Shown here piece after piece: positions 32,514 through 41,521 of a stretch of 41,576 bases of DNA (the stretch's first letter is position 1; every line of letters begins with the position of its first letter). The notes beneath the pieces are model-generated. The model did not search any database and was not told the DNA's origin. It saw nothing but the letters and a program-made list of their open reading frames with translations. The stretch comes from JABWBR01 sp036741235 (GTDB lineage Bacteria; Bacteroidota; Bacteroidia; Chitinophagales; Saprospiraceae). Both the position numbers and the translations under genes were made by a program. The stretch covers positions 1-41,576 of the forward strand of contig DAINSQ010000021.1 of assembly GCA_036741235.1 (NCBI GenBank), written 5' to 3'.

Positions 32514-33893
32514 ATGAAAAAACAACTACCGGCGATACTTTTCGCCGTAATGACACTGCTATGCTTTCACGCAAAAACACAACCTGTTTCACCCACTAAA
32601 ACAAAACAAAATATGCCAAGCAGACAAGAACTGCTGGAGGAATTCCAGCAAATCTCCGGGCGCATTTTCGAGCTGTACCGGGAAATCAACGCTCACCCCG
32701 AACTCGGGCTGGAATGCCACGGCACGGCTGAGCGCATTAAAGCGATATTTAAGGATGTAGGCATGCAGGAAGGCCGCGACTACAAAATATTCGGCCCCTT
32801 TGCCCGGTCGGGTTTCGCCATCGTATTGTACAACGGCGACGGCCCCAGGATCATGTACCGCGGCGATATGGACGCCCTCATCCTGCAAGACCTGACCGGA
32901 CTGCCCTTCCGCAGTACCATCGATGGAAGGCACCACGGCTGCGGCCACCAACTGCACAGTAGCCTGTGCGCAGCCAACGCCGTCCTGTTGCACCGCCTGC
33001 GCAAGCACTGGAAAGGTACCTGCGTATTCCTGTTCCAGCCCGGTGAAGAAGCCCACGGCGGCGCCGAAAAAATGGTGGCGGACGGACTTTACGACAAGCT
33101 GGGGTTTATACCCGACAAAATACTGTTTACCCACGTCTTCGACCAACTTCCCGCCGGCGCCGTAGGCCTGCGCGCAGGCGAAACCATGGCCGGCGCGGCG
33201 TTTTGGGACCTGACCATCACCTCTGAAGGCGGACACGCAGGAAGAAAACCCGGCGTCAACGAAATCGCCAATGCCTTTGAAAGCTTTTTTTACAGGTTGC
33301 CCACCAAATTATCGCCGTTTGACGAGGTGACGGTGAATATCGCCGGAAGGGAAACCTCGTCGGTGGTGAATGTCAATCCCACCAAAATTGTACTCAAACT
33401 CAGCGCCCGCAGCTATCAGATGAATAATTTTCGTGAGATCGAAAGGCATATAAAGTTGATTTCAAAAGGACTGGCGATTATCTATGAAATCCACGAAGAC
33501 AGCTTCAAACTGGAGAAAATGGTGGAGTGCCAACCGCTGATCTCCGACGCCGCTATGGAACAATCGATGCGCAGGCTCATGACCCCGCTTGTCGAACGCC
33601 CTGAACAAGTACGCACTATTGTCCCCATCATGTCGAGCGAAGACGCGCCCATGCTGGCCTATCAGATTTTGTTTCCCGACGGCAGCCGGCGCAATATCCC
33701 GATAATAATGATCCGACTGGGCGTGCAAGACCCCGATGCCTATGACGCCGATTTTAAGTTGAAGCCGGGCGCCAAGGCGCCGCTGGTCCATACCGGTCAT
33801 TTTGCGCCTGTGTATGAAAAAGCGCTGGAAACCGGCGTGGTGGCTATTGGCGGGGGGCTGATGGGGATGTTTGGTGACGAGGTGACAAGGTGA
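32514..33893 (+). CDS. Secreted M20D-type amidohydrolase
   Basis: A 459-aa metal-dependent amidohydrolase of the M20D family (N-acyl amino acid / IAA-conjugate hydrolase group), which splits amide bonds of acyl-amino acids. A signal peptide lies at about 1-22. The family motifs are REINAHPELGLE (56-67), YRGDMDALILQD (115-126), HHGCGHQLHSS (140-150, C143 and H145 as metal ligands), QPGEEAHGGAEK (175-186, E178/E179) and THVFD (206-210, H207). The usual Asp of the HxCGHD motif is Gln here. The C-terminal half is the dimerisation lid plus a TGHFAPVYEKAL segment. The coding sequence ends inside a tandem GGTGACA repeat. Substrate unknown. Confidence 0.86.
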   Translation: MKKQLPAILFAVMTLLCFHAKTQPVSPTKTKQNMPSRQELLEEFQQISGRIFELYREINAHPELGLECHGTAERIKAIFKDVGMQEGRDYKIFGPFARSGFAIVLYNGDGPRIMYRGDMDALILQDLTGLPFRSTIDGRHHGCGHQLHSSLCAANAVLLHRLRKHWKGTCVFLFQPGEEAHGGAEKMVADGLYDKLGFIPDKILFTHVFDQLPAGAVGLRAGETMAGAAFWDLTITSEGGHAGRKPGVNEIANAFESFFYRLPTKLSPFDEVTVNIAGRETSSVVNVNPTKIVLKLSARSYQMNNFREIERHIKLISKGLAIIYEIHEDSFKLEKMVECQPLISDAAMEQSMRRLMTPLVERPEQVRTIVPIMSSEDAPMLAYQILFPDGSRRNIPIIMIRLGVQDPDAYDADFKLKPGAKAPLVHTGHFAPVYEKALETGVVAIGGGLMGMFGDEVTR

Positions 33894-33941
33894 CAGGGTG
33901 ACAAGGTGACAGGGTGACTTGCATTCAAAGCCTTGTCACCC
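33880..33941. repeat. Tandem GGTGACA repeat at the M20D stop, with hairpin
   Basis: Copies of GGTGACAAGGTGACAG run from 33880 to about 33917, straddling the stop codon; the last coding residues (GDEVTR) are encoded by it. GGTGACAAGG near 33897-33906 can pair with CCTTGTCACC at 33931-33940, giving a terminator-like hairpin between convergent genes. Confidence 0.7.
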
Positions 33942-34631
33942 CTAAAGCTTCACAAACCAATTCACACTCAGCCAATACACACTGCGCGGCGAGCTTTCGA
34001 GAAAAGAATTAATGCGATAATCGGGGCCGAGTTCCAATTTATTATTATCGGTAAATTGGTAGCCCAACAACGGGATGAGGCGAATTTCGAGGTCGTAATC
34101 GTTATTCTGGAGCGAATTCAGGTATTCATTGCTAATTTTAAAATACCATTCCCCGGGGTCAACCGATTCGCCGTTGAGGGGTAATTCGGCGGTAAGGCGG
34201 TAGCGGAGCCGGTATTCAGCGGGGTTGTCGGGTTCGAAAGTTTGGTCGGTAGAAATGCGGTGCGCAAAGCGGAATGCATTGAATTTATTGACAATCGTAA
34301 ACTGTTGAATAGCCCGGTGAATAACCGTGGAGCCCCGCAAGCGGAACAAATATCCGCCTGCCAGCGTATTATTGAGTCCTACTTTCTTTGATGCGATAAA
34401 AATAAAATCGGATAAATCGTATTCAAAAGCCGATTCCGGCGAAGCGGAATAATCGCCTTCCGCGACAAACTGCCGCAATTCATATTTAAAGTTAATAGCC
34501 CAGCCATTACCTATGGGTTTATTGATATTGATGGCGGGTAATAACCCTATCCGGTAGTCGCTTTGCGCGGCTGTTTTCTGTATTGAAATAATACAAAAAA
34601 ACAAAAGCAATAGCCAAAATCTAGTATTCAA
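33942..34631 (-). CDS. DUF2490 domain protein, probable outer-membrane barrel
   Basis: A secreted/outer-membrane protein of about 229 aa with the DUF2490 pattern: strands such as GWAINFKYELRQFV, NTLAGGYLFRLRG, FRFAHRISTDQTF and RLRYRLTAEL, and an aromatic end (YWLSVNWFVKL), all typical of small beta-barrels. The start is uncertain. The TTG at 34631 gives a clean signal peptide (NTRFWLLLLFFCIISIQKTAAQ) and overlaps the upstream stop by only 11 bp; ATG starts at 34682 or 34691 would overlap the upstream gene by 62-71 bp. It is therefore translationally linked to the 34621-35196 gene. Function unknown for the family. Confidence 0.75.
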   Translation of the reverse strand: MNTRFWLLLLFFCIISIQKTAAQSDYRIGLLPAININKPIGNGWAINFKYELRQFVAEGDYSASPESAFEYDLSDFIFIASKKVGLNNTLAGGYLFRLRGSTVIHRAIQQFTIVNKFNAFRFAHRISTDQTFEPDNPAEYRLRYRLTAELPLNGESVDPGEWYFKISNEYLNSLQNNDYDLEIRLIPLLGYQFTDNNKLELGPDYRINSFLESSPRSVYWLSVNWFVKL

Positions 34632-35196
34632 GGTTGTCTGTATTTTTAAACTGAATTTCCGCCGTATTGAGATGTTGTCCATTTTGGTCAAATGTCATTT
34701 CAAATAATGACACCTTTCTAATGAGTCTTGTTTTGACAATTATTTCATACCGAGTAATTATATTTTCAGTATTTTTTTTATTCATAAAATTCAGCAAATT
34801 AGCGGATGGCCCGGAGTACTGTATCTGAATTTTTTGAATTTTGTGATAGCCGAAGCCGGCCTTGAGATGCGCTACAATATGGTCCTGGGCCAATGCGGGA
34901 ATTTCACTCCAGCATATTTCTTTTTCTATATCCTGGATATTGCCCTCCACATCAAATTCAATGCTGTGTCGGATCTTATCCAACTTGAATTTTGCTTCTA
35001 TTGAATTGCCCGTATTATTTTCTTCGAAATACCATTTTATTTTTCCCTGAAAGGAAATTGCATTAATAAATTGCTGTGCCTGAGCCGGAACAGAGGCATT
35101 TTTCAGGCGGTATTCTTTTTCGAATTTCGTTTGGGCTTGTATGAAATTCAGGGAGAGAAAAGCGATTATGCCCGTAATAAAGTATTTTGGAACCAT
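34621..35196 (-). CDS. Exported protein of unknown function
   Basis: A 191-aa protein with a signal peptide (MVPKYFITGIIAFLSLNFIQAQ). The start at 35196 is chosen because longer frames run into the dispersed repeat at 35210-35288 and do not encode a plausible leader. The mature part alternates strands and helices (QFINAISFQGKIKWYFEENN, KFKLDKIRHSIEFDVEGNI, YHKIQKIQIQYSG, YEIIVKTRLIRKVSLFEMTF). The spaced KIKWYFEE and VEGNIQDIEKEI elements recall PepSY-like folds, a weak resemblance. It overlaps the DUF2490 gene, with which it is coupled. Function unknown. Confidence 0.7.
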   Translation of the reverse strand: MVPKYFITGIIAFLSLNFIQAQTKFEKEYRLKNASVPAQAQQFINAISFQGKIKWYFEENNTGNSIEAKFKLDKIRHSIEFDVEGNIQDIEKEICWSEIPALAQDHIVAHLKAGFGYHKIQKIQIQYSGPSANLLNFMNKKNTENIITRYEIIVKTRLIRKVSLFEMTFDQNGQHLNTAEIQFKNTDNLEY

Positions 35197-35209
35197 CGTT
35201 GTTTTTTTT

Positions 35210-35288
35210 ACCACAGCGTGAAACGGAGTATCACGAAGTGCCACAGAGCGTAATTTTGACTCCGCGTAACTCCGTTTAACGCTGTGGT
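35210..35288. repeat. Dispersed inverted repeat (ACCACAGCG/ACGGAGT hairpin)
   Basis: ACCACAGCGTGAAACGGAGT at 35210-35229 pairs with ACTCCGTTTAACGCTGTGGT at 35269-35288 (one mismatch) around a 39-nt loop. The arm also occurs singly at 9173-9192, and a variant hairpin is at 5394-5444. It lies between the DUF2911 stop and the unknown exported-protein start and may act as a terminator. Confidence 0.7.
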
Positions 35289-35303
35289 TAAATAAAACGC
35301 TTA

Positions 35304-35837
35304 TTAATCCGCTTTTTTCACAGAAAAACCGACTGCCAGGTTTTCCCACTTCAGGTTGACGAAGCCGACTGTTTCGCGGGTAGCGATTTCAAACGTCAAG
35401 CGTTCGTTGAACTCGGGAGAGGAACCTGCTTTGGCGGCCACGCGCAGGGCGTCTTCTTTTTCGTTGTAATTATAGGCGCCCCACTGATCGGCGACCTTGT
35501 TAAAAATGAGCACCCATTCCTCTTCGCCGGGGATAGTAAACAGCGCGTATTTGCCGGCGGGCAGGTGATGGCCTTGCACTTGTGCATCGTGGCTGATAGA
35601 AAAGGTAGTGGCCTCATTGGCGCCGGTGCGCCATACCTTGCCATAGGGCACCAGGTTGCCCCATACGGTGCGGCCTTTGACGGCAGGGCTATTGTATTCG
35701 ATAGTCACCTGGAGGTCGCCAATAGTTGCTTCGGCTTTGGCGGGCGGGCTCGGGCGCTTGGATTTGTCTTGCTGCGCATAGAGACTTCCCATAGCCGTAC
35801 TGAGGATTAACAATAAAAAAAGTGATTTTTTCAACAT
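35304..35837 (-). CDS. DUF2911 domain secreted protein
   Basis: A 177-aa exported protein with a signal peptide ending in SLYAQ. The conserved DUF2911 elements are present: IEYNSPAVKGRTVWGNLVPYGKVWRTGANEATTFSI, LPAGKYALFTIPGEEEWVLIFNK and QWGAYNYNEKEDALRV. The C-terminal part is beta-rich. Members are widespread in Bacteroidota and of unknown function. The gene starts 53 bp after the OsmC-like gene on the same strand and may share its transcript. Confidence 0.88.
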   Translation of the reverse strand: MLKKSLFLLLILSTAMGSLYAQQDKSKRPSPPAKAEATIGDLQVTIEYNSPAVKGRTVWGNLVPYGKVWRTGANEATTFSISHDAQVQGHHLPAGKYALFTIPGEEEWVLIFNKVADQWGAYNYNEKEDALRVAAKAGSSPEFNERLTFEIATRETVGFVNLKWENLAVGFSVKKAD

Positions 35838-35890
35838 GGTAGCGATATTTTGGAAATGATTGATTTTTCAGAAAAAACCCCTCAAATCAG

Positions 35891-36292
35891 CTAATTGTTC
35901 AAGCGGGTATGAATTTGGATATCGCTGCTAAGCACGCGGTGCACCGGGCACATTTCGGCGATTTTGGTCATTCGGTGCAGCATTTTCTCTTCTACATCGC
36001 CTTCTATGATCAGATGGCGGTTGATATAAGTATGCCTTTTTCCGTCTACATCTTTTACCTGCATGGTCAATTCGGCAGTGATGCGATCTACCGGCAGGCC
36101 CTTGAGGTCGGCATAGGAGCGGAGGGTCATCACGGTACAGGCGCCCAGGGCGGAGAGCAGGAGTTGGTAGGGTGCGGGGCCCAGGTCGGCGCCGCCGTCA
36201 GCCAGGGGTTCGTCGGCAATAATGAGGTGGCTGCCGGCCAGCAGTTCGGTTTTATAGCGGTCGCGGCCGATAACCGCGGTTACTTCGGTCAT
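35891..36292 (-). CDS. OsmC/Ohr-type peroxiredoxin
   Basis: A 133-aa cytosolic protein of the OsmC family, which reduces organic hydroperoxides through two cysteines. The pair is C52 in LSALGACTVMTLRSYA and C115 in EMCPVHRVLS, with the DLGPAPYQLLLSALGA and INRHLIIEGDVEEKML elements around them. Length fits the family (about 130-145). It begins 12 bp after the stop of the PKD/T9SS gene, so the two may be co-transcribed. Whether it belongs to the OsmC or Ohr sub-branch cannot be decided by eye. Confidence 0.9.
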   Translation of the reverse strand: MTEVTAVIGRDRYKTELLAGSHLIIADEPLADGGADLGPAPYQLLLSALGACTVMTLRSYADLKGLPVDRITAELTMQVKDVDGKRHTYINRHLIIEGDVEEKMLHRMTKIAEMCPVHRVLSSDIQIHTRLNN

Positions 36293-36304
36293 GTTTGTTA
36301 GCGT

Positions 36305-38566
36305 TTATTTTAATAGTGTGGCATACCCCTTGATTTCCACCTTATTGCCCCGGGGCTCGTTGTAGGAGACCAGCACCAGATACACGCCGGCGGGTGCTTC
36401 GGGGCCGCCGTTGCCTTTGCGACCGTTCCAGGCCTGGTCGGGGTCGGAAGTTTCAAAGACGAGTTCGCCCCAACGGTTCCAGATGCTCATGCGGAAATTG
36501 GTAGCGCCATCGAGGATGCCGACGCCTTTAAAGCCGTCGTTGACCGAATCGCCGTTGGGCGTAAAGGCATTGGGCAGGAAATAGCGCACCTCGGGTTTGA
36601 TATCGAGGTATTGGATAAGCGTATCCCGGCAGCCGCTGGGGTGCGTTACGATTTGCACCACGGCATAGAGGCCCGTATCGCGGTATTCATGAATGGGGCT
36701 GGGCAAGTTGGAAGTACGGCCATCGCCAAAATCCCAGTTCCACTTCACGGCATCCTGAGAGGCATCGGTGAAAGTCACGGTAGGCTCCAGGCTGCTGGGG
36801 CGTTCGGGGATAAAAGTAAAACCCGCGGTGGGCGAAGGGCGCACCGTAATCAAATCGTTAAACACCGTATCAGTTTGGCAGCCGATAGGCGAAACGATGT
36901 CGAGGGTTACGGTATAAGTGCCCGGCGATTCATAGATGTACACGGGGCTAATATCGCCGGAGGTACCGCCGTCTCCGAAGTTCCAGGTGATGTCATAGGT
37001 AGAATCGATAGGAAACGACAGGTTATCAAATCGGATACGCGCAGGCACACAACCCAGAAATTCGCTGGGCGACACCACAATCAGCGAGGGCACGGGGAAA
37101 TACCTGAGGATTTTGGTGATCTGATCAACGCATTGGTTGGTATCGACGACTTCCAGTGTCACGGGTATTTCACCCGGTTCCTGATAGATGTGGAAAGGAT
37201 TTTGCAGGGCGCTTCCGCCGCCGTCGCCGAAGTCCCAATCCCAGGAGGTCAGACAGCAGGAACCTGTAGTTGACAGGTCGGTAAAGGTCACCGGGCCGGC
37301 CACGCAAGTATCGTAAGCGAAAGAAAAGTCGGCATTAATAACGGGAAAAACATTGACGGCGATGCGGGCGGTATCGCCGCAATCGGTGCCGGGGTTGAGC
37401 AAGAGGTCGGCGGTGTACTGGCCTACGCCGGGGAAAGTGACCGTTGGGTTCCAGTTGGCATTGCCGGTAAGTTCCAGGGTATCGTTGCCGATTTTAAACC
37501 GCCATTCAAATTCGTCGATAAAAACGCGCTGGTAGCTTTCGTTGACAAAAGTGATCGTATTGTTGCCGCAGGAGTTGATCACAAATTGCTGATTATTGAT
37601 CATTTCATCTGATTGTACGTCGGCGACTACCGTAGGGTCGCAGCGGGCCACATTAAATTGAAAATCACGGAATACGCGGCTGAGCAGCACGCCGTTGCGG
37701 AATTCCGACACGCAGACGCCCACCACAAACTGGCCTTGTACGATGGGGGTGCCGGTGATCAGGCCGGTTTGCGAATTAATAGACACCACCGGGCTTCCGC
37801 CCATGGGCTGAGCAGGCGTATAGGCCGGCGCGATAAAATCGACTGTATTATAAGGCGGCGGACAGGCGGGGTTAGGGTTGGCGCCCCAGCACTGGGTGTA
37901 ATTGACGAGGTCGAGGGCGGGGCCGCCGCCCAGCAGCGGCGAGCAAAACTCGTAAACCAGCTGGTCGCCTTCGGCGTCGGTAGCCGAGTGGTCGAAGCTC
38001 AGTGGAGAACCTGCGCAAACCACCGTCGGCGGAAACTCGTCAAAAACGGGGCTGTCATTGCAAACCTGTTGCGCGGCGGGGGTTAGTTCAATAGTATACG
38101 TAGCCCCCGAATCGCCCGGCGCCAGGATATTGTTGATCGTAATATTGCGGCAACAGCGCTGGTAGGAAATGTGATAACTCTGGTTGGATTGGGGCAGGTT
38201 GAGGGTAAACTCGTAAATGCCCTCTTCCACGCAAACATTGGGCGGAATCAGACAGGGATAATCGGGCGCGTCGATATTCGACCTGCTGCCCAACGGCACA
38301 TTGAGGCGCGTGAACCACTCATTCTGGTTGAGCGAATTGCAGGGTGTGCCCTGCCCGCAACGGTATACGGCGATAAACGCATCCGGGTCGAAATCGGCGC
38401 ACATCGTGCAATTGCAATCGCGGTAAATTTTCAGGGTAAACTTATAGTTGTTACCGCCCAGGCATTCATAAGTCATCACACCGCCGATGATATGCCGGCC
38501 GTAAAGTGAGGCGCTCACAAATACCAGAAAAAACAAGAGCGTAAGGCTTTTTTTGCGTAGCTTCAT
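36305..38566 (-). CDS. T9SS type B (gliding-motility C-terminal) protein with PKD domains
   Basis: A 753-aa secreted protein. The start at 38566 gives the signal MKLRKKSLTLLFFLVFVSASLYG; the longer frame upstream adds 30 unlikely residues. The Cys-rich N-terminal region (about 24-350) resembles the ligand-binding part of adhesins (YKFTLKIYRDCNCTMCADFD, FNLPQSNQSYHISYQRCC). Three PKD repeats follow at about 405-650, recognised by WDWDFGDGG, ITWNFGDGG and WNWDFGDGR. The last about 95 residues are the CHU/gliding-motility C-terminal type with AFTPNGDSVNDGFK and RWGELVFE, the T9SS type B signal. Probably a surface adhesin for attachment or gliding; this is inference. Confidence 0.92.
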   Translation of the reverse strand: MKLRKKSLTLLFFLVFVSASLYGRHIIGGVMTYECLGGNNYKFTLKIYRDCNCTMCADFDPDAFIAVYRCGQGTPCNSLNQNEWFTRLNVPLGSRSNIDAPDYPCLIPPNVCVEEGIYEFTLNLPQSNQSYHISYQRCCRNITINNILAPGDSGATYTIELTPAAQQVCNDSPVFDEFPPTVVCAGSPLSFDHSATDAEGDQLVYEFCSPLLGGGPALDLVNYTQCWGANPNPACPPPYNTVDFIAPAYTPAQPMGGSPVVSINSQTGLITGTPIVQGQFVVGVCVSEFRNGVLLSRVFRDFQFNVARCDPTVVADVQSDEMINNQQFVINSCGNNTITFVNESYQRVFIDEFEWRFKIGNDTLELTGNANWNPTVTFPGVGQYTADLLLNPGTDCGDTARIAVNVFPVINADFSFAYDTCVAGPVTFTDLSTTGSCCLTSWDWDFGDGGGSALQNPFHIYQEPGEIPVTLEVVDTNQCVDQITKILRYFPVPSLIVVSPSEFLGCVPARIRFDNLSFPIDSTYDITWNFGDGGTSGDISPVYIYESPGTYTVTLDIVSPIGCQTDTVFNDLITVRPSPTAGFTFIPERPSSLEPTVTFTDASQDAVKWNWDFGDGRTSNLPSPIHEYRDTGLYAVVQIVTHPSGCRDTLIQYLDIKPEVRYFLPNAFTPNGDSVNDGFKGVGILDGATNFRMSIWNRWGELVFETSDPDQAWNGRKGNGGPEAPAGVYLVLVSYNEPRGNKVEIKGYATLLK

Positions 38567-38699
38567 AGCGATTTTGAACGTTGGAGAGGCAAAGTAGTAA
38601 AATTTGCGCAAAGCAATTGCAATCTGTAAAACAAATGAGCGCTTCTTGCGGCTCAAAGGTTGCTTAAAAAAAATGTCATGCGATAGCGAATCAAGTATT

Positions 38700-38732
38700 T
38701 TGCCCTTTTAATGCGGCGCTTTATTATTTTTG
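38700..38732 (+). promoter_or_regulatory. metK promoter (TTG-N22-TATTTTTG)
   Basis: TTG at 38700-38702 and TATTTTTG at 38725-38732 match the Bacteroidota -33/-7 elements with a 22-bp spacer, in the known 17-23 bp range. Transcription would begin near 38738, about 33 bp before the metK ATG. This also excludes the longer in-frame start at 38711. Confidence 0.65.
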
Positions 38733-38770
38733 CAGCGCTTTTTCATTTTCAAACAAACAACAGCAATACA

Positions 38771-40027
38771 ATGCCATATCTTTTCACCTCAGAATCCGTG
38801 GCTGAAGGACATCCCGATAAAATTGCCGATCAGATATCCGACGCGCTGGTAGACAGCTTTCTGGCGTTTGACCCACACTCCAAGGTAGCTTGTGAAACGC
38901 TGGTGACGACCGGCCAGGTCATTCTCGCCGGCGAAGTAAAGTCGAATGTATACCTCGACGTGCAGCAAATTGCCCGCGATGTGATTCGCCGCATCGGCTA
39001 TACCAAGTCGGACTACATGTTTGACGCCAACTCCTGCGGAATTCTCTCAGCGATTCACGAGCAATCTCCAGATATCAACCGCGGCGTAGAGCGCGCCAAT
39101 CCGGAAGACCAGGGCGCCGGCGACCAGGGTATGATGTTCGGCTATGCCACCAATGAAACCGACAACTATATGCCGCTGGCCGTCGACCTGGCGCACAAGA
39201 TCCTCATCGAGCTGGCGGCCATTCGCCGCGAAGGCAAAGAAATGACTTACCTGCGCCCCGACGCCAAATCGCAGGTAACCATAGAATACGAAGACGATCA
39301 CACGCCCTCGCGTATAGACACCATTGTTGTGTCAACACAGCATGACGACTTTGACCAGGACGAGGCCATGCTGGCCCGCATTCGCCAGGACGTGATCAAT
39401 ATCGTTATTCCGCGTGTAAAAGCCCGCTTGTCGGCCAATATCCAGCGTTTGTTCAACGACCAGATCACCTACCACGTAAACCCCACCGGCAAATTCGTAA
39501 TCGGCGGCCCTCACGGCGATACCGGGCTCACCGGTCGCAAGATCATCGTGGATACCTACGGCGGCAAGGGCGCCCACGGCGGCGGCGCTTTCAGCGGCAA
39601 AGACCCCTCCAAGGTTGACCGCTCGGCGGCCTATGCCACCCGTCATATTGCCAAAAACCTGGTTGCCGCCGGCGTTTGCGACGAGGTGCTGGTACAGGTA
39701 TCTTACGCCATCGGCGTGGCCAAACCCACTAATATATACGTCAATACCTACGGTACTGCCAAAATCGGCATCAGCGACGGGCAAATCGCAGAAAAGGTAG
39801 CTACAATCTTCGACATGCGGCCCTACGCTATCGAGCAGCGACTCAAACTACGCAATCCGATCTACTCTGAAACAGCGGCATATGGACACATGGGCCGCCA
39901 ATCGGAAGTAAAAACCATCACGCTGGTAGATGGCGCCGGTAACAAAAAAGAGCTGACGGTAGAAACCTTTACCTGGGAAAAACTCGACTATATCGATAAA
40001 GTCAAAACTGCCTTCGGTATCGCATAA
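38771..40027 (+). CDS. metK: S-adenosylmethionine synthetase
   Basis: The cytosolic enzyme that makes S-adenosylmethionine from ATP and methionine, the methyl donor for most methylations. The 418-aa length fits the family. Signature motifs are GHPDKIADQISDALVD (13-28, H14 and D16 in the active site), GAGDQG (115-120) and GGGAFSGKD (270-278), with the usual KVDRSAAYATRHIAKN following. All are intact. The start at 38771 (MPYLFTSESV) is the canonical one; an upstream in-frame ATG at 38711 lies before the predicted transcription start. It is divergent from the PKD/T9SS gene. It is followed by a TPR lipoprotein gene after 46 bp. Confidence 0.98.
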   Translation: MPYLFTSESVAEGHPDKIADQISDALVDSFLAFDPHSKVACETLVTTGQVILAGEVKSNVYLDVQQIARDVIRRIGYTKSDYMFDANSCGILSAIHEQSPDINRGVERANPEDQGAGDQGMMFGYATNETDNYMPLAVDLAHKILIELAAIRREGKEMTYLRPDAKSQVTIEYEDDHTPSRIDTIVVSTQHDDFDQDEAMLARIRQDVINIVIPRVKARLSANIQRLFNDQITYHVNPTGKFVIGGPHGDTGLTGRKIIVDTYGGKGAHGGGAFSGKDPSKVDRSAAYATRHIAKNLVAAGVCDEVLVQVSYAIGVAKPTNIYVNTYGTAKIGISDGQIAEKVATIFDMRPYAIEQRLKLRNPIYSETAAYGHMGRQSEVKTITLVDGAGNKKELTVETFTWEKLDYIDKVKTAFGIA

Positions 40028-40073
40028 TACACGCCGGAGACACATCGTTTTAAACGCGTACAATCCTGCTATT

Positions 40074-41516
40074 ATGAGAAATTTAACAAAACTGTTCGTC
40101 ATAGGCTGTTGCCTGACAACTGTATGGGGCTGCTCGCCCAAGGTCAATCAACCCACACCCGAGCCCCCGCCTCCTCCGCCCTCGGTCTCTACGGTAAAAC
40201 CGCCGCAGGCGGATGAAAGCCTCAGCCCTTGCGCCAAGTTCGGCGATGCCCCCAATCAGGCTGAAGCTGAGGAGCAATACGTATTGTACCGCGACTTTCT
40301 GAAATCCAACGATTGGAACCAGGCCTTCGAATTCTGGAAAAAAGTGTACGCCGTAGCCCCGGCCGCCGATGGCCGGCGCAATTCGGTATATGTTGACGGC
40401 ATTCGCTTTTACGAACATTTTATGAATGAAACCCAGGATTCGCTGAAGCGCGACGGCTACATTACCGAGATATTAAAGTTATACGACGAAATCGACCGTT
40501 GCTTTCCCAATCAAAGCTATGCCGCATCGCGCAAAGGGTTCGACCTGTACTACAGCTATCCCCAACGCGCCGGCAGGATGGAGATATACAACCTGTTTAA
40601 AAAGACGATTGACATGGACGGCGATAAAACCGCCGACTTTGTGATCAATCCGTTTACGGCGCTATTGGTGGAGCTGCATTTGGAAAACAAAATTCCAATG
40701 GCAGAAGCCCAGCATTACGCCGCCAAAGTGCGCAGCATTGTAGCGCATGGGTTGGCCAAATGCAAAGAGAAAGACTGCGAGCGCTGGCGTACCGTTGAAG
40801 GTTATGCGCTGGTGCGCCTCGAAGATTTCGAAACGGTCAAGGGATTCTACGATTGCGATTACTATGTGAATAAATTTTACCCGGAATTCCAGGAGGCGTC
40901 TACCGATTGCGACGTTATCCGCAACGTTTACAGCAGTCTCAAGTGGGGCGGCTGTTCTGAAGCCAGCGAACAATTTAAAAACGTTATCGCCGCAGGCAAT
41001 AAAAACTGCGTAGAAGCTGGTCAATTGCAGCAGGCTTACGCCAAATTGCGCGATGCCGATTACCGCGACGCTATCTCGCTATTTGAAAAAGCCGCCGCCG
41101 AGGAAAAAGACCGCAGTAAAAAAGCCCAGATTTATATGATCATCGGGCAGGTTTACTACGTACATCTTAAAAACTACCAACGCGCCCGTCAATATGCGCT
41201 GCAGGCCGCCGACTATAAACCGGGCTGGGGCGAACCTTATATCCTGATCGGCAGAATGTACGCCTCCAGCGGCCCGCTGTGCGGCCCCGGCCGCGGCTGG
41301 GATAGCCAAATCGTAGTATGGCCTGCCGTAGATATGTGGAACAAGGCCAAACGCGTCGACCCATCGTCAGCCGCCGAAGCCAACAAGTGGATTAACCGCT
41401 ATAGCCAGTATATGCCCTCCCGCGAGGATGTCTTCTTGCGCAATTTACAGGTAGGCGCTCCCTTCCGCGTAGGATGCTGGATTCAGGAAGATACGACGAT
41501 CAGGACGGCGGATTGA
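40074..41516 (+). CDS. TPR-containing lipoprotein
   Basis: A 480-aa predicted lipoprotein: the signal MRNLTKLFVIGCCLTTVWGC has the lipobox VWGC (C20), then a Pro-rich spacer (PEPPPPPP). The body is helical with TPR-like segments: DWNQAFEFWKKVYAVAP, DYRDAISLFEKAAAEEK, QIYMIIGQVYYVHLKNYQRARQYALQAADYKPGW. A conserved-looking GWGEPYILIGRMYASSGPLCGPGRGWD block lies near 380-410. Two Cys pairs around 235-300 may form disulfides. Such proteins usually scaffold complexes at the outer membrane; the partner is unknown. It may share the metK transcript. Confidence 0.82.
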   Translation: MRNLTKLFVIGCCLTTVWGCSPKVNQPTPEPPPPPPSVSTVKPPQADESLSPCAKFGDAPNQAEAEEQYVLYRDFLKSNDWNQAFEFWKKVYAVAPAADGRRNSVYVDGIRFYEHFMNETQDSLKRDGYITEILKLYDEIDRCFPNQSYAASRKGFDLYYSYPQRAGRMEIYNLFKKTIDMDGDKTADFVINPFTALLVELHLENKIPMAEAQHYAAKVRSIVAHGLAKCKEKDCERWRTVEGYALVRLEDFETVKGFYDCDYYVNKFYPEFQEASTDCDVIRNVYSSLKWGGCSEASEQFKNVIAAGNKNCVEAGQLQQAYAKLRDADYRDAISLFEKAAAEEKDRSKKAQIYMIIGQVYYVHLKNYQRARQYALQAADYKPGWGEPYILIGRMYASSGPLCGPGRGWDSQIVVWPAVDMWNKAKRVDPSSAAEANKWINRYSQYMPSREDVFLRNLQVGAPFRVGCWIQEDTTIRTAD

Positions 41517-41521
41517 GAGGG

